Shown piece after piece: positions 1 to 8,794 of a stretch of 64,000 nucleotides of DNA. The notes beneath the pieces were generated by a model, which was not told where the DNA came from, did no database searches, and saw only the letters and a list, made by a program, of their open reading frames with translations. The stretch is from positions 992,001 to 1,056,000 of the forward strand of contig NZ_SOBH01000001.1 of NCBI RefSeq assembly GCF_004365635.1, given 5' to 3'. The stretch comes from Litoreibacter halocynthiae. GTDB lineage: Bacteria > Pseudomonadota > Alphaproteobacteria > Rhodobacterales > Rhodobacteraceae. Every line of letters starts with the position of its first letter. Position 1 is the first letter of the stretch. The position numbers and the translations under genes are program-made.

Positions 1-135
1 CAAGGGCCTAAACGGTGACCAAATCGCAACGTGGCAAAAAAAAGGCCGCTTTTGCTCGGGATTGTGAATGGACTCTCAGTGTGTGCTGAAATGTAGTCGG
101 GCTAAATTGTGCTTAGTATATTGAGGTAAACTGCC

Positions 136-1749
136 ATGACCCTTTCCCCGACCAGACGCTCGACGATGAAACTGATAGCCGCAGGCGCGGTCGGATTTGT
201 TTTGCCAAATTTCATTGGTGCAGGCCGCGCAGATGCCGCTGTAACGGCACTTAAGCAGTCAATCGCCGAAGCCGCTGCCAAAGATGAGGCGCTGTCCGCG
301 TTCTACCGCGAACGGAATTACAAACCTGTGTTTGTTGGCAAAGGAGACGGGCGTCGCCGTGGGGCGTTGCTCAAAGCGCTTGCTTCTGCTGGCGATCACG
401 GACTGCCAACAGGGGCCTATGACGCCACTGGCCTGAAGGCCGCGATGAAAGCAGCGAAGACACCAAGTGACCGTGGCCGTGTGGAAGTGATGGCCGCAAC
501 GCGGATGCTGGAATATGCAGATCACTTGCGGTCTGGTGTTCTGACCCCGCGCCGGGTCGATAGCCTGCTGGTGATGGATGTGCCGCGCTATGACCGCGCG
601 TCCACCATTGACGCTTTCTCAAAGTCAAACCCTGCCGCGTTTCTGAAGAAGATGGCTCCGCGCAAGCCGGAATATGTCCGCCTGCAAAAAGAGAAACTTC
701 AGTTGGAAAAACTGCTTGGTAAGGGCGGTTGGGGCGACAAGGTTCAGGCAAAATCGCTGAAGCCTGGTCAGTCCGGTGGCGCAATTGTTCAACTGCGCAA
801 CCGTTTGATCCGCATGGGGTATATGCGGAAATCTGCCACGCAAAGCTATGATGCGAATATGCAAGCCGCGGTTCAGAAGTTCCAGATCAACCACGGGCTT
901 TCGCCAGACGGCGTCGCGGGTGCATCGACAATTGCGCAAGTCAACAAGGATGCGCAGGACCGCCTACAGCAAGTGCTGGTGGCGATGGAACGTCAGCGTT
1001 GGAACAGTCGCCCGCTGGAGAAGAAACATGTCTGGGTAAACATTCCCGACTTCCACGTCGATATCATGAAAAACGGCAAGTCGACCTTCCGGTCGCGCGT
1101 GGTTGTGGGCAAGAACACCTCTGATCGCCGCACGCCGGAATTCTCCGACACGATGGAGTTCATGATCATCAACCCAAGCTGGTATGTTCCGCGTTCGATC
1201 GTAACGAAAGAATACCTGCCACTGATGCAGCGCAACAAAGGTGCCGCAGGTCAGCTTCAGATAATTGGTCGCAATGGCAAACCTGTCAGCCGCAGCTCGA
1301 TCAACTTTTCGCAGTATAATGCGAAGAACTTCCCGTATTCGATGAAGCAGCCCCCATCGAAGGGCAACGCACTTGGGCTGGTGAAGTTCATGTTCCCGAA
1401 CAAACACAACATCTACCTGCATGACACGCCGTCCAAGTCCTTGTTTGGACGGGAGTCTCGTGCGTTCAGCCACGGGTGTATCCGTGTTCATAAGCCGTTT
1501 GATTTCGCCTACGCGCTGCTCTCTTCCCAAGAAAAGGACCCCGAAGGGTTCTTCCAAACTGCGCTGCGCACCAGACGGGAACGTCGCGTTGACCTGCGCG
1601 AGCCGCTGCCGGTGCATATCGCGTATTATACCGCATGGGTCGACGCCAAGGGGCAGGCGCATTACCGCAATGACGTCTACAACCGCGATGCACAGATTTT
1701 CTCTGCGCTGAGCCGCGCCGGGGTTTCGCTGTGCTCGGTAGCAAGTTAA
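136..1749 (+). CDS. L,D-transpeptidase (YcbB/LdtD type)
   Basis: A 537-residue periplasmic peptidoglycan cross-linking enzyme that should make 3-3 cross-links between meso-diaminopimelate residues. The N-terminus (about 1–34) has a twin-arginine-like stretch (TRRSTMK), a hydrophobic core and ADA, so it looks exported, possibly by Tat. A peptidoglycan-binding helical repeat lies around 213–273 (QLRNRLIRMGY ... LSPDGVAGASTI). The YkuD catalytic domain follows, with the paired histidine (YLHDTP) and the nucleophile motif SHGCIRV. Length and domain order match the long YcbB class rather than the short ErfK class. It is followed after about 70 bp by lpxD on the same strand. The 135 bp upstream hold no gene that I can see. 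Family confidence is high; the cross-link specificity is inferred from the family. Confidence 0.93.
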   Translation: MTLSPTRRSTMKLIAAGAVGFVLPNFIGAGRADAAVTALKQSIAEAAAKDEALSAFYRERNYKPVFVGKGDGRRRGALLKALASAGDHGLPTGAYDATGLKAAMKAAKTPSDRGRVEVMAATRMLEYADHLRSGVLTPRRVDSLLVMDVPRYDRASTIDAFSKSNPAAFLKKMAPRKPEYVRLQKEKLQLEKLLGKGGWGDKVQAKSLKPGQSGGAIVQLRNRLIRMGYMRKSATQSYDANMQAAVQKFQINHGLSPDGVAGASTIAQVNKDAQDRLQQVLVAMERQRWNSRPLEKKHVWVNIPDFHVDIMKNGKSTFRSRVVVGKNTSDRRTPEFSDTMEFMIINPSWYVPRSIVTKEYLPLMQRNKGAAGQLQIIGRNGKPVSRSSINFSQYNAKNFPYSMKQPPSKGNALGLVKFMFPNKHNIYLHDTPSKSLFGRESRAFSHGCIRVHKPFDFAYALLSSQEKDPEGFFQTALRTRRERRVDLREPLPVHIAYYTAWVDAKGQAHYRNDVYNRDAQIFSALSRAGVSLCSVAS

Positions 1750-1821
1750 ACCGATAACTACAGGTTTTCGGGCGCGTTGCGGGCGAACCGCAGCGCGCCT
1801 TTTCTTTTGTCGGAGCATGTC

Positions 1822-2886
1822 ATGACCGAATTCACCCTGACCCAAATCGCGACTGCATTGGGCGCCACGCTGGAAGGCGACGGCGAAATTCGTGTGTCTG
1901 GTGCGGCTGAGCCAGCATCGGCTGGTAAGCACCACTTGGCTTTGGCAATGGATCCGAAATACGGTGATGGGCTTGCACAGGGCGCGGCTCAGGCCGCAAT
2001 CTTGTGGCAAGGGGCAGACTGGCAGGCGCTAGGGCTGAAGGCGGCCATTTTCGTGCCGCGCCCGCGCTATGCAATGTCGGGCCTGACCACGTTGATGGAC
2101 CCGGGCCCGGAGATCGAGCCGGGCATTCACCCCACCGCAGTTGTCCACCGAAGCGCAAAGATTGTTGACGGGGCGGCGATTGGACCGTTCGTGGTGATCG
2201 GTCGCGAGGTAACAATCGGGGCGGATGCCCGCATAGCATCGCATGTCTCGGTTGCGGAAGGATCAACTATTGGTCGCAATGCGCTGATATTGCAGGGTGT
2301 TCGGATCGGTGCACGCGTTCATATCGGCGACAACTTCATCGCGCAGCCGGGCTGCGTGATCGGTTCTGACGGCTTTTCCTTTGTCACCCCCGAAAAGAGC
2401 GGCGTTGAAAACGTGCGAAAGTCTCTGGGCGATCAGGGCGAGACTGCACAACAAAGCTGGACGCGCATTCATTCGCTTGGCGGAGTTCGCATCGGCAACG
2501 ACGTGGAGATCGGCGCGAACTGTGCAATCGACCGCGGCACGATCCGCGATACCAGCATCGGGAACGGCACCAAGCTCGATAACCTCGTCCATATCGGGCA
2601 CAACGTCCAAGTGGGTGATGATTGTCTGCTCTGCGGGCAGGTGGGAATTGCGGGCTCCTCGCGTATCGGGAACCGCGTCGTGATGGCAGGGCAGTGCGGG
2701 GTGAACGATAACATTTTCGTCGGGGATGATGTTATTGCCGGAGGGGCCACCAAGATATTTACCAACGCGCCTGCGGGTCGGGTTTTGCTGGGTTACCCAG
2801 CGGTAAAAATGGAAACCCATATCGAGATACAAAAATCCCTGAGACGGCTCCCTCGGTTTATGAAGTCTTTGAAACAAGACAAATAG
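1822..2886 (+). CDS. lpxD: UDP-3-O-acylglucosamine N-acyltransferase LpxD
   Basis: Third enzyme of lipid A synthesis: moves a 3-hydroxyacyl chain from acyl carrier protein to the 2-amino group of UDP-3-O-acylglucosamine in the cytoplasm. 354 residues, the usual family length. N-terminal uridine-binding domain (1–100), then left-handed beta-helix hexapeptide repeats (about 105–320). The catalytic histidine is His260 in VHIGHNVQVG. The frame is open 45 bases further upstream, but ATG 1822 is preceded by CGGAG and gives the normal LpxD N-terminus (MTEFTLTQIA). LpxD is usually encoded between ompH and fabZ; here that place (35403–35469) is empty and lpxD sits next to an ACP and a ketosynthase instead. 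Confidence 0.96.
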   Translation: MTEFTLTQIATALGATLEGDGEIRVSGAAEPASAGKHHLALAMDPKYGDGLAQGAAQAAILWQGADWQALGLKAAIFVPRPRYAMSGLTTLMDPGPEIEPGIHPTAVVHRSAKIVDGAAIGPFVVIGREVTIGADARIASHVSVAEGSTIGRNALILQGVRIGARVHIGDNFIAQPGCVIGSDGFSFVTPEKSGVENVRKSLGDQGETAQQSWTRIHSLGGVRIGNDVEIGANCAIDRGTIRDTSIGNGTKLDNLVHIGHNVQVGDDCLLCGQVGIAGSSRIGNRVVMAGQCGVNDNIFVGDDVIAGGATKIFTNAPAGRVLLGYPAVKMETHIEIQKSLRRLPRFMKSLKQDK

Positions 2887-2952
2887 ATTGTAGTAAATCG
2901 CGCCCCGAATGCTTAAATCTCCGGCAACGCGAACAAGACCGAGGGTAGCCTT

Positions 2953-3219
2953 ATGGCCGAGAGCGTCAAAGATCAGGTGATTGCCATCATCGCCGAACAA
3001 GCTGTTCTGGAGGTGGGCGACGTCAAAATGGACGCCACGCTGGAGGATCTGGGGATCGACAGCTTGGGACTCGTTGAAAGCATCTTTGCCATCGAGGAGG
3101 CGTTTGACATTTCGGTGCCGTTCAACGCAAACGACCCGTCCGCCAGCGAATTTGACATCTCGACAGTCAAGAGCATCGTTGGCGCTGTCGAAGGACTTGT
3201 GGCAGAGCAGAAGGCCTAG
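2953..3219 (+). CDS. specialised acyl carrier protein
   Basis: An 88-residue acyl carrier protein. The phosphopantetheine attachment site is Ser37 in the DSL motif (LGIDSLGLVE), and the surrounding pattern of acidic helix II residues (ESIFAIEEAF) fits the ACP fold. It is longer than housekeeping AcpP (about 77) and has an insertion after helix II (NANDPSASEFD), a feature that recalls the long-chain carrier AcpXL of rhizobia, although I cannot claim orthology. It lies 66 bp after lpxD and 3 bp before a ketosynthase, so the three probably form one transcription unit. I infer that it carries a special acyl chain, possibly one destined for lipid A. A secondary-metabolite role is possible but nothing nearby supports it. 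Confidence 0.9.
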   Translation: MAESVKDQVIAIIAEQAVLEVGDVKMDATLEDLGIDSLGLVESIFAIEEAFDISVPFNANDPSASEFDISTVKSIVGAVEGLVAEQKA

Positions 3220-3222
3220 TGC

Positions 3223-4434
3223 GTGCATAGGGTTGTTATCACGGGGCAGGGCACCATCAATGCTTTGGGGGCTGACGTCGCGCAAACCCTGAACGCGTTC
3301 AAGGCGGGGCGTTGCGGTATTGGCGCGCTGGACATTCGCGACGTTGATCGTTTGGCAATCCAGATTGGCGGGCAGGTCAAAAAATACGACCCGAATGCTG
3401 AGTTCACCCGTCAGCAAATTGCCATTTACGACCGCTTTACCCAGTTCTCCTTGCTTGCCGCGCGTGAAGCCATTGGGCAGTCGGGCCTGACCTTCTCAGA
3501 TCAACTGGCGGCGCAAGCCGGTGTTGTGCTGGGCACTGCGGGCGGCGGGATGAACACCCAAGACGAGAATTATCGCGCGGTCTATGAAGAGGGCAAAAAC
3601 CGTGTCCACCCGTTTGTGGTGCCCAAACTAATGAACAACGCAGCCGCTGCGCACCTGTCTATGCAGTACAACCTGAAAGGCCCGTCCTTTACGGTCGCCA
3701 CGGCCTGCGCGTCGTCCAACCACGCTATGGGGTTGGCATTTCAGTTCGTGCGGTCGGGTATGACCAAGGCGATGGTCACTGGCGGCTCCGAATCTATGCT
3801 GTGCTTTGGCGGTGTGAAGGCGTGGGAGGGCTTGCGGGTCATGTCTAAAGACGCCTGCCGCCCGTTCTCTGCCAACCGCAACGGGATGGTGCAGGGCGAG
3901 GGAGCGGCGATCTTCGTCTTCGAGGAATATGAGCATGCCAAGGCCCGTGGGGCCGACATATTGGCCGAAGTCATCGGGTTTGCCATGTCATCGGACGCAG
4001 CCGACATTGTGATGCCGTCTAAACAAGGGGCTGCGCGAGCGATCTCGGGAGCGTTGACTGACGCAGGGCTGAACCCGTCTGACGTGGCCTATATCAACGC
4101 CCATGGCACCGGGACCGCAGCCAATGACAAAACCGAATGTGCCGCTGTGGCGGATGTGTTTGGTGCGCATGCGGATCGCTTGATGATGTCGTCTACCAAG
4201 TCGATGCATGGCCACGTGATCGGGGGAACAGGGGCGATCGAGCTGCTGGCTTGCATAATGGCGCTACGCGAAGGCGTCGTTGCCCCGACAATTAATTATG
4301 AAGAACCCGATCCGGAATGCGCACTAGATGTCGTCCCGAACGAGGCGCGCGACGCCAAGGTCGATGTTGCCTTGTCCAACGCGTTCGCCTTTGGTGGCAT
4401 GAATGCGGTTCTGGCGCTGCGAAAACCTAACTGA
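3223..4434 (+). CDS. beta-ketoacyl-ACP synthase (KAS I/II family)
   Basis: A 403-residue chain-elongating ketosynthase that condenses malonyl-ACP with acyl-ACP. The Cys-His-His triad is complete: Cys162 (TACASSNHAMG), His294 (NAHGTGTAAND) and His329 (KSMHGHVIGGTGAIE). Start is GTG at 3223, three bases after the ACP stop codon, which suggests translational coupling. FabF-like in length and motifs, but its pairing with a non-standard ACP and with lpxD argues that it is not the housekeeping fabF, which normally sits with acpP and fabG. Its last 8 bases overlap tail to tail with the regulator on the other strand. Confidence 0.93.
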   Translation: MHRVVITGQGTINALGADVAQTLNAFKAGRCGIGALDIRDVDRLAIQIGGQVKKYDPNAEFTRQQIAIYDRFTQFSLLAAREAIGQSGLTFSDQLAAQAGVVLGTAGGGMNTQDENYRAVYEEGKNRVHPFVVPKLMNNAAAAHLSMQYNLKGPSFTVATACASSNHAMGLAFQFVRSGMTKAMVTGGSESMLCFGGVKAWEGLRVMSKDACRPFSANRNGMVQGEGAAIFVFEEYEHAKARGADILAEVIGFAMSSDAADIVMPSKQGAARAISGALTDAGLNPSDVAYINAHGTGTAANDKTECAAVADVFGAHADRLMMSSTKSMHGHVIGGTGAIELLACIMALREGVVAPTINYEEPDPECALDVVPNEARDAKVDVALSNAFAFGGMNAVLALRKPN

Positions 4435-5428
4435 GCGGACGTGCAGCCTGCGCGCCGCGTTCGCGATACGGCGTCGTATCGTAATGCGCGCGATAGCATT
4501 TCGAGAAATGCGATGGTGACGCAAACCCGCAAGCCAGCGCCACATTGATCACGCTCATATCGGTCTGCATCAACAGGTTTCGGGCCTTTTGCAGACGGAT
4601 TTCCATGTAATAACGCTTGGGGGACCGGTTCAGGTAGCGCCGGAACAACCGTTCCAGCTGCCGCGTCGACATGCCGACCTCTTTGGCGAGAAGGGAGGGG
4701 CTGATCGGCTCCTCCACGTTGATTTCCATCATCTGGATAACGCGGCTCAGTTTCGGGTGACGCACGCCGATCCGTGTGGGGATCGACAGTCGTTGCTGGT
4801 CTTGGTCGGTCCGGATTGAAGAATAAATCTGCTGATCCGCTACCATGCTGGCAACATCTTCCCCAAGATCTGAGGCGATAATCTTCAACATCAAATCAAT
4901 GGAAGAGGTCCCGCCCGCTGTGGTCATGCGGTTGCCGTCCACGACGAACACGGATTTGGTCAGCTCCACATCTTCGAATTCTTCGGTAAAGCTGTCCTGA
5001 TTTTCCCAATGAATCGTCGCGCGCTTGCCGTCCAGCAGCCCCGCGCGGGCCAAAACATAAGAGGCGGTACATAAGGCGCCGATAACGACGCCGCGTCTTG
5101 CTTCACGACGTAGCCAGTTCAACAGGCGCTTTGTCGTGGCTTCTTGAACATGCGTACCACCGCACAAGATAAGCGTGTCGTCGCGCTGAACTTCGACAAG
5201 ATCCATGTCCAACTTGTAGCTGATGCCGGATGAACAAGAGATCGTATCCCCCCCTTCGCCAGCCAAGACCCATTCGTAACTACCTGGTCTCATGCGGTTT
5301 GCGATGCGCAGAGCGTCCACGGCACCAGCAAAACTGAGCATGGTGAAGTTTTCCATCAGCACGAACACGTAGCGTCGCGGCTTTAGTCGTCCCGTCTGAG
5401 CCGTGCCCAATGTGTCAGTATGAGCCAC
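4427..5428 (-). CDS. GlxA-family AraC-type transcriptional regulator
   Basis: A 333-residue regulator with two domains: an N-terminal DJ-1/PfpI-like amidotransferase fold (about 20–190; the nucleophile-elbow region reads GALCTASYVLA) and a C-terminal AraC/XylS double helix-turn-helix (about 225–325; LAKEVGMSTRQLERLFRRYL, then VALACGFASPSHFSKCYRAHY). This architecture is that of GlxA and of the GbdR/CdhR regulators of betaine and carnitine use; I cannot assign the ligand. Start is GTG at 5428 with GGGAGG eight bases upstream. It is divergent from aroG, and a perfect GGCCTCTT/AAGAGGCC inverted repeat (5451–5468) lies in its leader just upstream of the ribosome-binding site. No catabolic operon adjoins it, so its target is probably elsewhere. 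Confidence 0.88.
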   Translation of the reverse strand: MAHTDTLGTAQTGRLKPRRYVFVLMENFTMLSFAGAVDALRIANRMRPGSYEWVLAGEGGDTISCSSGISYKLDMDLVEVQRDDTLILCGGTHVQEATTKRLLNWLRREARRGVVIGALCTASYVLARAGLLDGKRATIHWENQDSFTEEFEDVELTKSVFVVDGNRMTTAGGTSSIDLMLKIIASDLGEDVASMVADQQIYSSIRTDQDQQRLSIPTRIGVRHPKLSRVIQMMEINVEEPISPSLLAKEVGMSTRQLERLFRRYLNRSPKRYYMEIRLQKARNLLMQTDMSVINVALACGFASPSHFSKCYRAHYDTTPYRERGAQAARPLS

Positions 5429-5484
5429 GCAGCGGACCTCCCAATCCTGAGGCCTCTTTCAAGAGGCCAAAAAACGACCTTGGC

Positions 5485-5526
5485 ATGTCGATTCCGAAAC
5501 TCAAGCCTTAGCTGAGTTTTCGACAT
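5485..5526. promoter_or_regulatory. interrupted inverted repeat upstream of aroG
   Basis: Arms ATGTCGA (5485–5491) and TCGACAT (5520–5526), then inner arms AAACTCA (5497–5503) and TGAGTTT (5513–5519), give a 14-bp two-part symmetry with a 5-base bulge on the left. Its right end abuts and shares one base with the proposed aroG -35 element, so it is well placed as an operator for aroG or for the divergent regulator. Function is inferred from position only. Confidence 0.45.
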
Positions 5527-5554
5527 TGGCAAGCCCTTCGCTGTGCGGTTATAC
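5526..5554 (+). promoter_or_regulatory. putative sigma-70 promoter of aroG
   Basis: TTGGCA (5526–5531), 17-base spacer, TTATAC (5549–5554), predicting transcription from about 5561 and a 40-base leader before the aroG start. Spacing is optimal and both hexamers are close to consensus. Part of the spacer and the -10 also fall in a hairpin-forming stretch (CTGTG ... CACAG). Confidence 0.5.
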
Positions 5555-5600
5555 ACAGGGCTCAATACTGGTAACGCTATCATAGATGGAGCATATGACC

Positions 5601-6971
5601 ATGGCACAGGCTTGGACTAAGTCGGACTGGCGCAACAAACCACGCGTGCAGATGCCCGATTATTTGGACGCAGACGCCCTTTCGGCCGTCGAGGCCCAAC
5701 TTGCCAAGTATCCACCACTGGTCTTTGCAGGTGAGGCGCGGAAGCTTAGATCATCACTGGCCGCTGTATCGCGCGGGGAAGCGTTCTTGCTGCAAGGCGG
5801 TGACTGCGCCGAAAGCTTTGCGGAGTTCTCTGCTGACACGATCCGCGACACCTTCAAGGTGATGCTGCAAATGGCCATGGTCCTGACCTATGGCGCCAAG
5901 GTGCCTGTGGTTAAAGTCGGCCGCATGGCAGGGCAGTTCGCCAAGCCACGCTCGGCGCCAACAGAAGTGAAGGATGGCGTGGAGCTGCCCAGCTACCGTG
6001 GCGACATCATCAACGAGTTGGACTTCACACCCGAAGCCCGTATCCCGAACGCCAGCAAGATGCTGCAAGCCTACACACAGGCCGCCGCATCCCTGAACCT
6101 GCTGCGTGCATTCTCGACAGGCGGATACGCGGACGTTCACCAGGTCCATGCGTGGACATTGGGCTTCACCGAGGGTGAGAAGGCCGCCAAATACCGCGAG
6201 ATGGCGAACAACATCTCCGCCGCGCTGGACTTCATGAAAGCAGCTGGTGTGACGCAGGAAACGGCCCACACTCTGCAATCGGTGGATTTCTACGTGTCCC
6301 ACGAGGCGCTCTTGCTGGAATACGAAGAGGCGCTTTGCCGGATCGACAGCACCTCGGGGCTGCCGGTTGCAGGTTCCGGCCACATGATCTGGATTGGTGA
6401 TCGGACCCGTCAACCTGACGGCGCCCACGTTGAATTCGCGCGCGGTGTGCAAAACCCGATCGGTTTGAAATGCGGCCCGACCACCACGCCAGAAGACCTC
6501 AAGGTTCTGATGAACAAGCTGAACCCTTCAAACGAGGCAGGTCGTCTGACGCTGATCGCACGCTTCGGCGCAGGCAATGTGGGCGAACACCTGCCACGCC
6601 TGATCAAAACTGTGAAGGAAGAGGGGGCAAACGTCGTTTGGACCTGTGATCCGATGCACGGAAACACGATCAAATCGTCGACCGGCTACAAAACGCGACC
6701 ATTCGAATCCGTGCTGCGCGAAGTACGCGAGTTCTTCGCTATCCACGCATCCGAAGGCACGATCCCGGGTGGTGTGCATTTCGAGATGACCGGCAAGGAT
6801 GTGACGGAATGCACCGGCGGTGTCCGTGCGGTCACAGACGAGGACCTGTCGGATAGGTACCACACAGCTTGCGATCCGCGCCTGAATGCGTCCCAGTCTC
6901 TGGAATTGGCGTTCTTGGTGTCAGAGGAGCTGTCGTCCTTGCGTGAAGCAAGAGAACGCGCGGCGGGCTAA
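5601..6971 (+). CDS. aroG: 3-deoxy-7-phosphoheptulonate synthase, class II
   Basis: First step of the shikimate pathway: condenses phosphoenolpyruvate and erythrose 4-phosphate to DAHP in the cytoplasm. 456 residues, the class II (plant/actinobacterial type) length, recognised by [10 protein letters not shown] near the start, GDCAESF, the [12 protein letters not shown] phosphate-binding segment, [14 protein letters not shown], and [12 protein letters not shown]. Three in-frame ATGs lie at 5586, 5595 and 5601; GGAG at 5588–5591 is best spaced for 5601, which also gives the usual MAQ N-terminus. A rho-independent terminator follows directly. No allosteric extension is visible beyond the family fold. 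Confidence 0.96.
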   Translation: MAQAWTKSDWRNKPRVQMPDYLDADALSAVEAQLAKYPPLVFAGEARKLRSSLAAVSRGEAFLLQGGDCAESFAEFSADTIRDTFKVMLQMAMVLTYGAKVPVVKVGRMAGQFAKPRSAPTEVKDGVELPSYRGDIINELDFTPEARIPNASKMLQAYTQAAASLNLLRAFSTGGYADVHQVHAWTLGFTEGEKAAKYREMANNISAALDFMKAAGVTQETAHTLQSVDFYVSHEALLLEYEEALCRIDSTSGLPVAGSGHMIWIGDRTRQPDGAHVEFARGVQNPIGLKCGPTTTPEDLKVLMNKLNPSNEAGRLTLIARFGAGNVGEHLPRLIKTVKEEGANVVWTCDPMHGNTIKSSTGYKTRPFESVLREVREFFAIHASEGTIPGGVHFEMTGKDVTECTGGVRAVTDEDLSDRYHTACDPRLNASQSLELAFLVSEELSSLREARERAAG

Positions 6972-6992
6972 CGGCCTTCTGCAAAAATCTAG

Positions 6993-7022
6993 AAGGCCGG
7001 GCCACTGCGCCCGGCCTTTTTT
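6993..7022 (+). terminator. rho-independent terminator after aroG
   Basis: Stem AAGGCCGGGC (6993–7002) / GCCCGGCCTT (7009–7018), loop CACTGC, followed by a T run. Its left arm can alternatively pair with GGCCTTCT at 6973–6980, so two hairpins compete. It also lies just past the stop codon of the convergent PAS gene and may serve both strands. Confidence 0.85.
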
Positions 7023-7719
7023 ATGCGTCCGGAGTATCCGTCACCACAAGCCGCAACTGTGGTCGGGGTTCTGCATCAAACGCCTCTTGCAACTCTGCGA
7101 ATCCGGCGCGCAACGGTTCGGGCGTAGCTGGCATCTCGTCAGACTCGAATTCGCGGGTTTGTTCCCCATTGATCAGGCTGGTGACACGGGTTTCCAGAAC
7201 ACGAAAGCGCCTTGGCGCAAGACCGACGACACCTTCGGTAGTGAAGCACCCGATTGCCCGGTCGACGGTGCCACCGTCACTTTTCAGCGGCAGGATCAAT
7301 AAACGTGCGCGCAGACATGTCCCATTCGAATCCTCGGAGGTCATCACGTATTCATGAATTTCAGGCTGGGTGAACACCCGCTCCAACATCGCGGAAAAGC
7401 GGGCACGGCTGGTTGGCGAAATAAACGAGCGTAGCGGCATGCCACGCACCTCCATCCCCATCAGGTCACTTAGGTGCATGCCCGCAAGGCGGAACCGGAT
7501 CGCACCGGGCTGGAGGCGCTCCAGAATGAAGCCGTATTCCAAAGCGCCCGTGATTTCGCGCGGGTCAATCTCGGACCGCAGGGGAACCAACCGCCCTCCA
7601 CGCAGGCTTTCCCAGTAGCCGCGCATCTCGCCGATTGCGGATATGTCGCGCTTGGCTTGATGTCGCCAAAGCGAAACGATCTCGGCGCTTGGCGATGTGG
7701 TGTTTCGGTGTTGCGTCAT
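7021..7719 (-). CDS. PAS-domain protein of unknown function
   Basis: A 232-residue cytoplasmic protein. The central part (about 45–150) matches the alphaproteobacterial single-PAS family: RSEIDPREITGALEYGFILER, then IRFRLAGMHLSDLMGMEVRGMPLRSF and ISPTSRARFSAML. No kinase, cyclase or helix-turn-helix domain follows; the rest is a charged tail. The frame is open further upstream, but ATG 7719 gives the sensible N-terminus (MTQHRNTT). It is convergent with aroG and divergent from yicC. Such stand-alone PAS proteins are common in Rhodobacteraceae; ligand and partner are unknown. Confidence 0.8.
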   Translation of the reverse strand: MTQHRNTTSPSAEIVSLWRHQAKRDISAIGEMRGYWESLRGGRLVPLRSEIDPREITGALEYGFILERLQPGAIRFRLAGMHLSDLMGMEVRGMPLRSFISPTSRARFSAMLERVFTQPEIHEYVMTSEDSNGTCLRARLLILPLKSDGGTVDRAIGCFTTEGVVGLAPRRFRVLETRVTSLINGEQTREFESDEMPATPEPLRAGFAELQEAFDAEPRPQLRLVVTDTPDA

Positions 7720-7907
7720 CTGTCTACCCCAGCAGCGGTTTGCGACATGGCCCCCCGGCCACATGGCACACCTGTACCTTTCAATCTCGTCGGTTGTTGT
7801 TGACCTCGCGGCTTGCTACCCCGAAGTTGCTAATCATTACCGTTGTCTTAATATGGCACATAGGTTGCCCTAAGTGGGTTTCTAAAGTGTTAATAGGTTA
7901 ACCCGCT

Positions 7908-8792
7908 ATGATCCGATCCATGACCGCCTTCGCCTCTGAAACCGGCCAAGCGTCCCAAACCTCTTGGGTGCTGGAGATGAGAGGCGTGAACGCCAAGGGG
8001 CTTGATATTCGTCTGCGCCTTCCCGAACGACTGATGCCGCAAGAGCAAGCCATCCGCGCAAAACTCACCAAAGCATTTGCCCGTGGCAATATCAGCATGA
8101 CCCTGCGCCTTGATGAGGATGCCACTGCCAGTCCCGTGCATCTGGATGAGCATGTTTTGGAAAGCTACATCCTGTCCGCGATCCGCGTGCGGTCGATCGC
8201 AAAGAACAAAGGGTTGAAGCTGACGGAAGCAAGCGCAACTGACTATCTTGGGTTGCGCGGCGTCATGCGTGCCGACATGGACAACGGCCCGTTGCCAGAG
8301 GCCGAGATTATGCAAAGTCTGGACGCGGCAATCGCAGGGTTCTCGGCTATGCGGGCGTCCGAAGGGGCAGCGCTCGATGGAGTGTTGCGCCAGCAACTGG
8401 CACAGATCGCAGCGCTGACATCCGAGGCCGCGCAGCGCGCGGAGGCGCGCAAGGATCAAGTCGCGGCGACCCTGAAAACGAACCTGGCGCGGATCATGGA
8501 TACCGCGGACGGCGCCGACCCGGACCGCATCGCGCAGGAACTGGCGCTGATGGCCGTGAAAGCGGACGTCTCGGAAGAGGTCGACCGTTTGACCGCACAT
8601 GTGGCTGCGGCGGAAGCCTTGCTGGGCAGTGACGGCCCCGTAGGGCGAAAGCTCGACTTTCTGATGCAGGAATTCAACCGCGAAGCGAATACCTTGTGTT
8701 CTAAGTCAGGCTCGCCAGAGCTGACGCGGGTGGGCCTTGACCTTAAAGCCCTGATCGACCAGATGCGTGAACAAGTTCAAAACGTGGAGTAG
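7908..8792 (+). CDS. yicC: YicC-family endoribonuclease
   Basis: A 294-residue YicC/YloC-family protein; E. coli YicC is reported to be an endoribonuclease that degrades a small RNA. The N-terminal YicC domain starts with the typical [13 protein letters not shown], and the C-terminal DUF1732 part ends with the conserved [20 protein letters not shown]...[21 protein letters not shown]. It is followed after 2 bp by gmk, the usual neighbour in many proteobacteria, and so probably forms an operon with it. Activity is inferred from the family. Confidence 0.93.
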   Translation: MIRSMTAFASETGQASQTSWVLEMRGVNAKGLDIRLRLPERLMPQEQAIRAKLTKAFARGNISMTLRLDEDATASPVHLDEHVLESYILSAIRVRSIAKNKGLKLTEASATDYLGLRGVMRADMDNGPLPEAEIMQSLDAAIAGFSAMRASEGAALDGVLRQQLAQIAALTSEAAQRAEARKDQVAATLKTNLARIMDTADGADPDRIAQELALMAVKADVSEEVDRLTAHVAAAEALLGSDGPVGRKLDFLMQEFNREANTLCSKSGSPELTRVGLDLKALIDQMREQVQNVE

Positions 8793-8794
8793 CC

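Noticed and set aside
964-2010. 348-codon open frame on the minus strand over the L,D-transpeptidase and the start of lpxD
   Set aside because: Antisense to two well-recognised genes, with arginine/cysteine-rich composition and no family match; a by-product of GC-rich codon bias.
2263-3417. 384-codon minus-strand open frame across lpxD, the ACP and the KAS
   Set aside because: Spans three real genes and an intergenic gap on the other strand; sequence resembles no domain.
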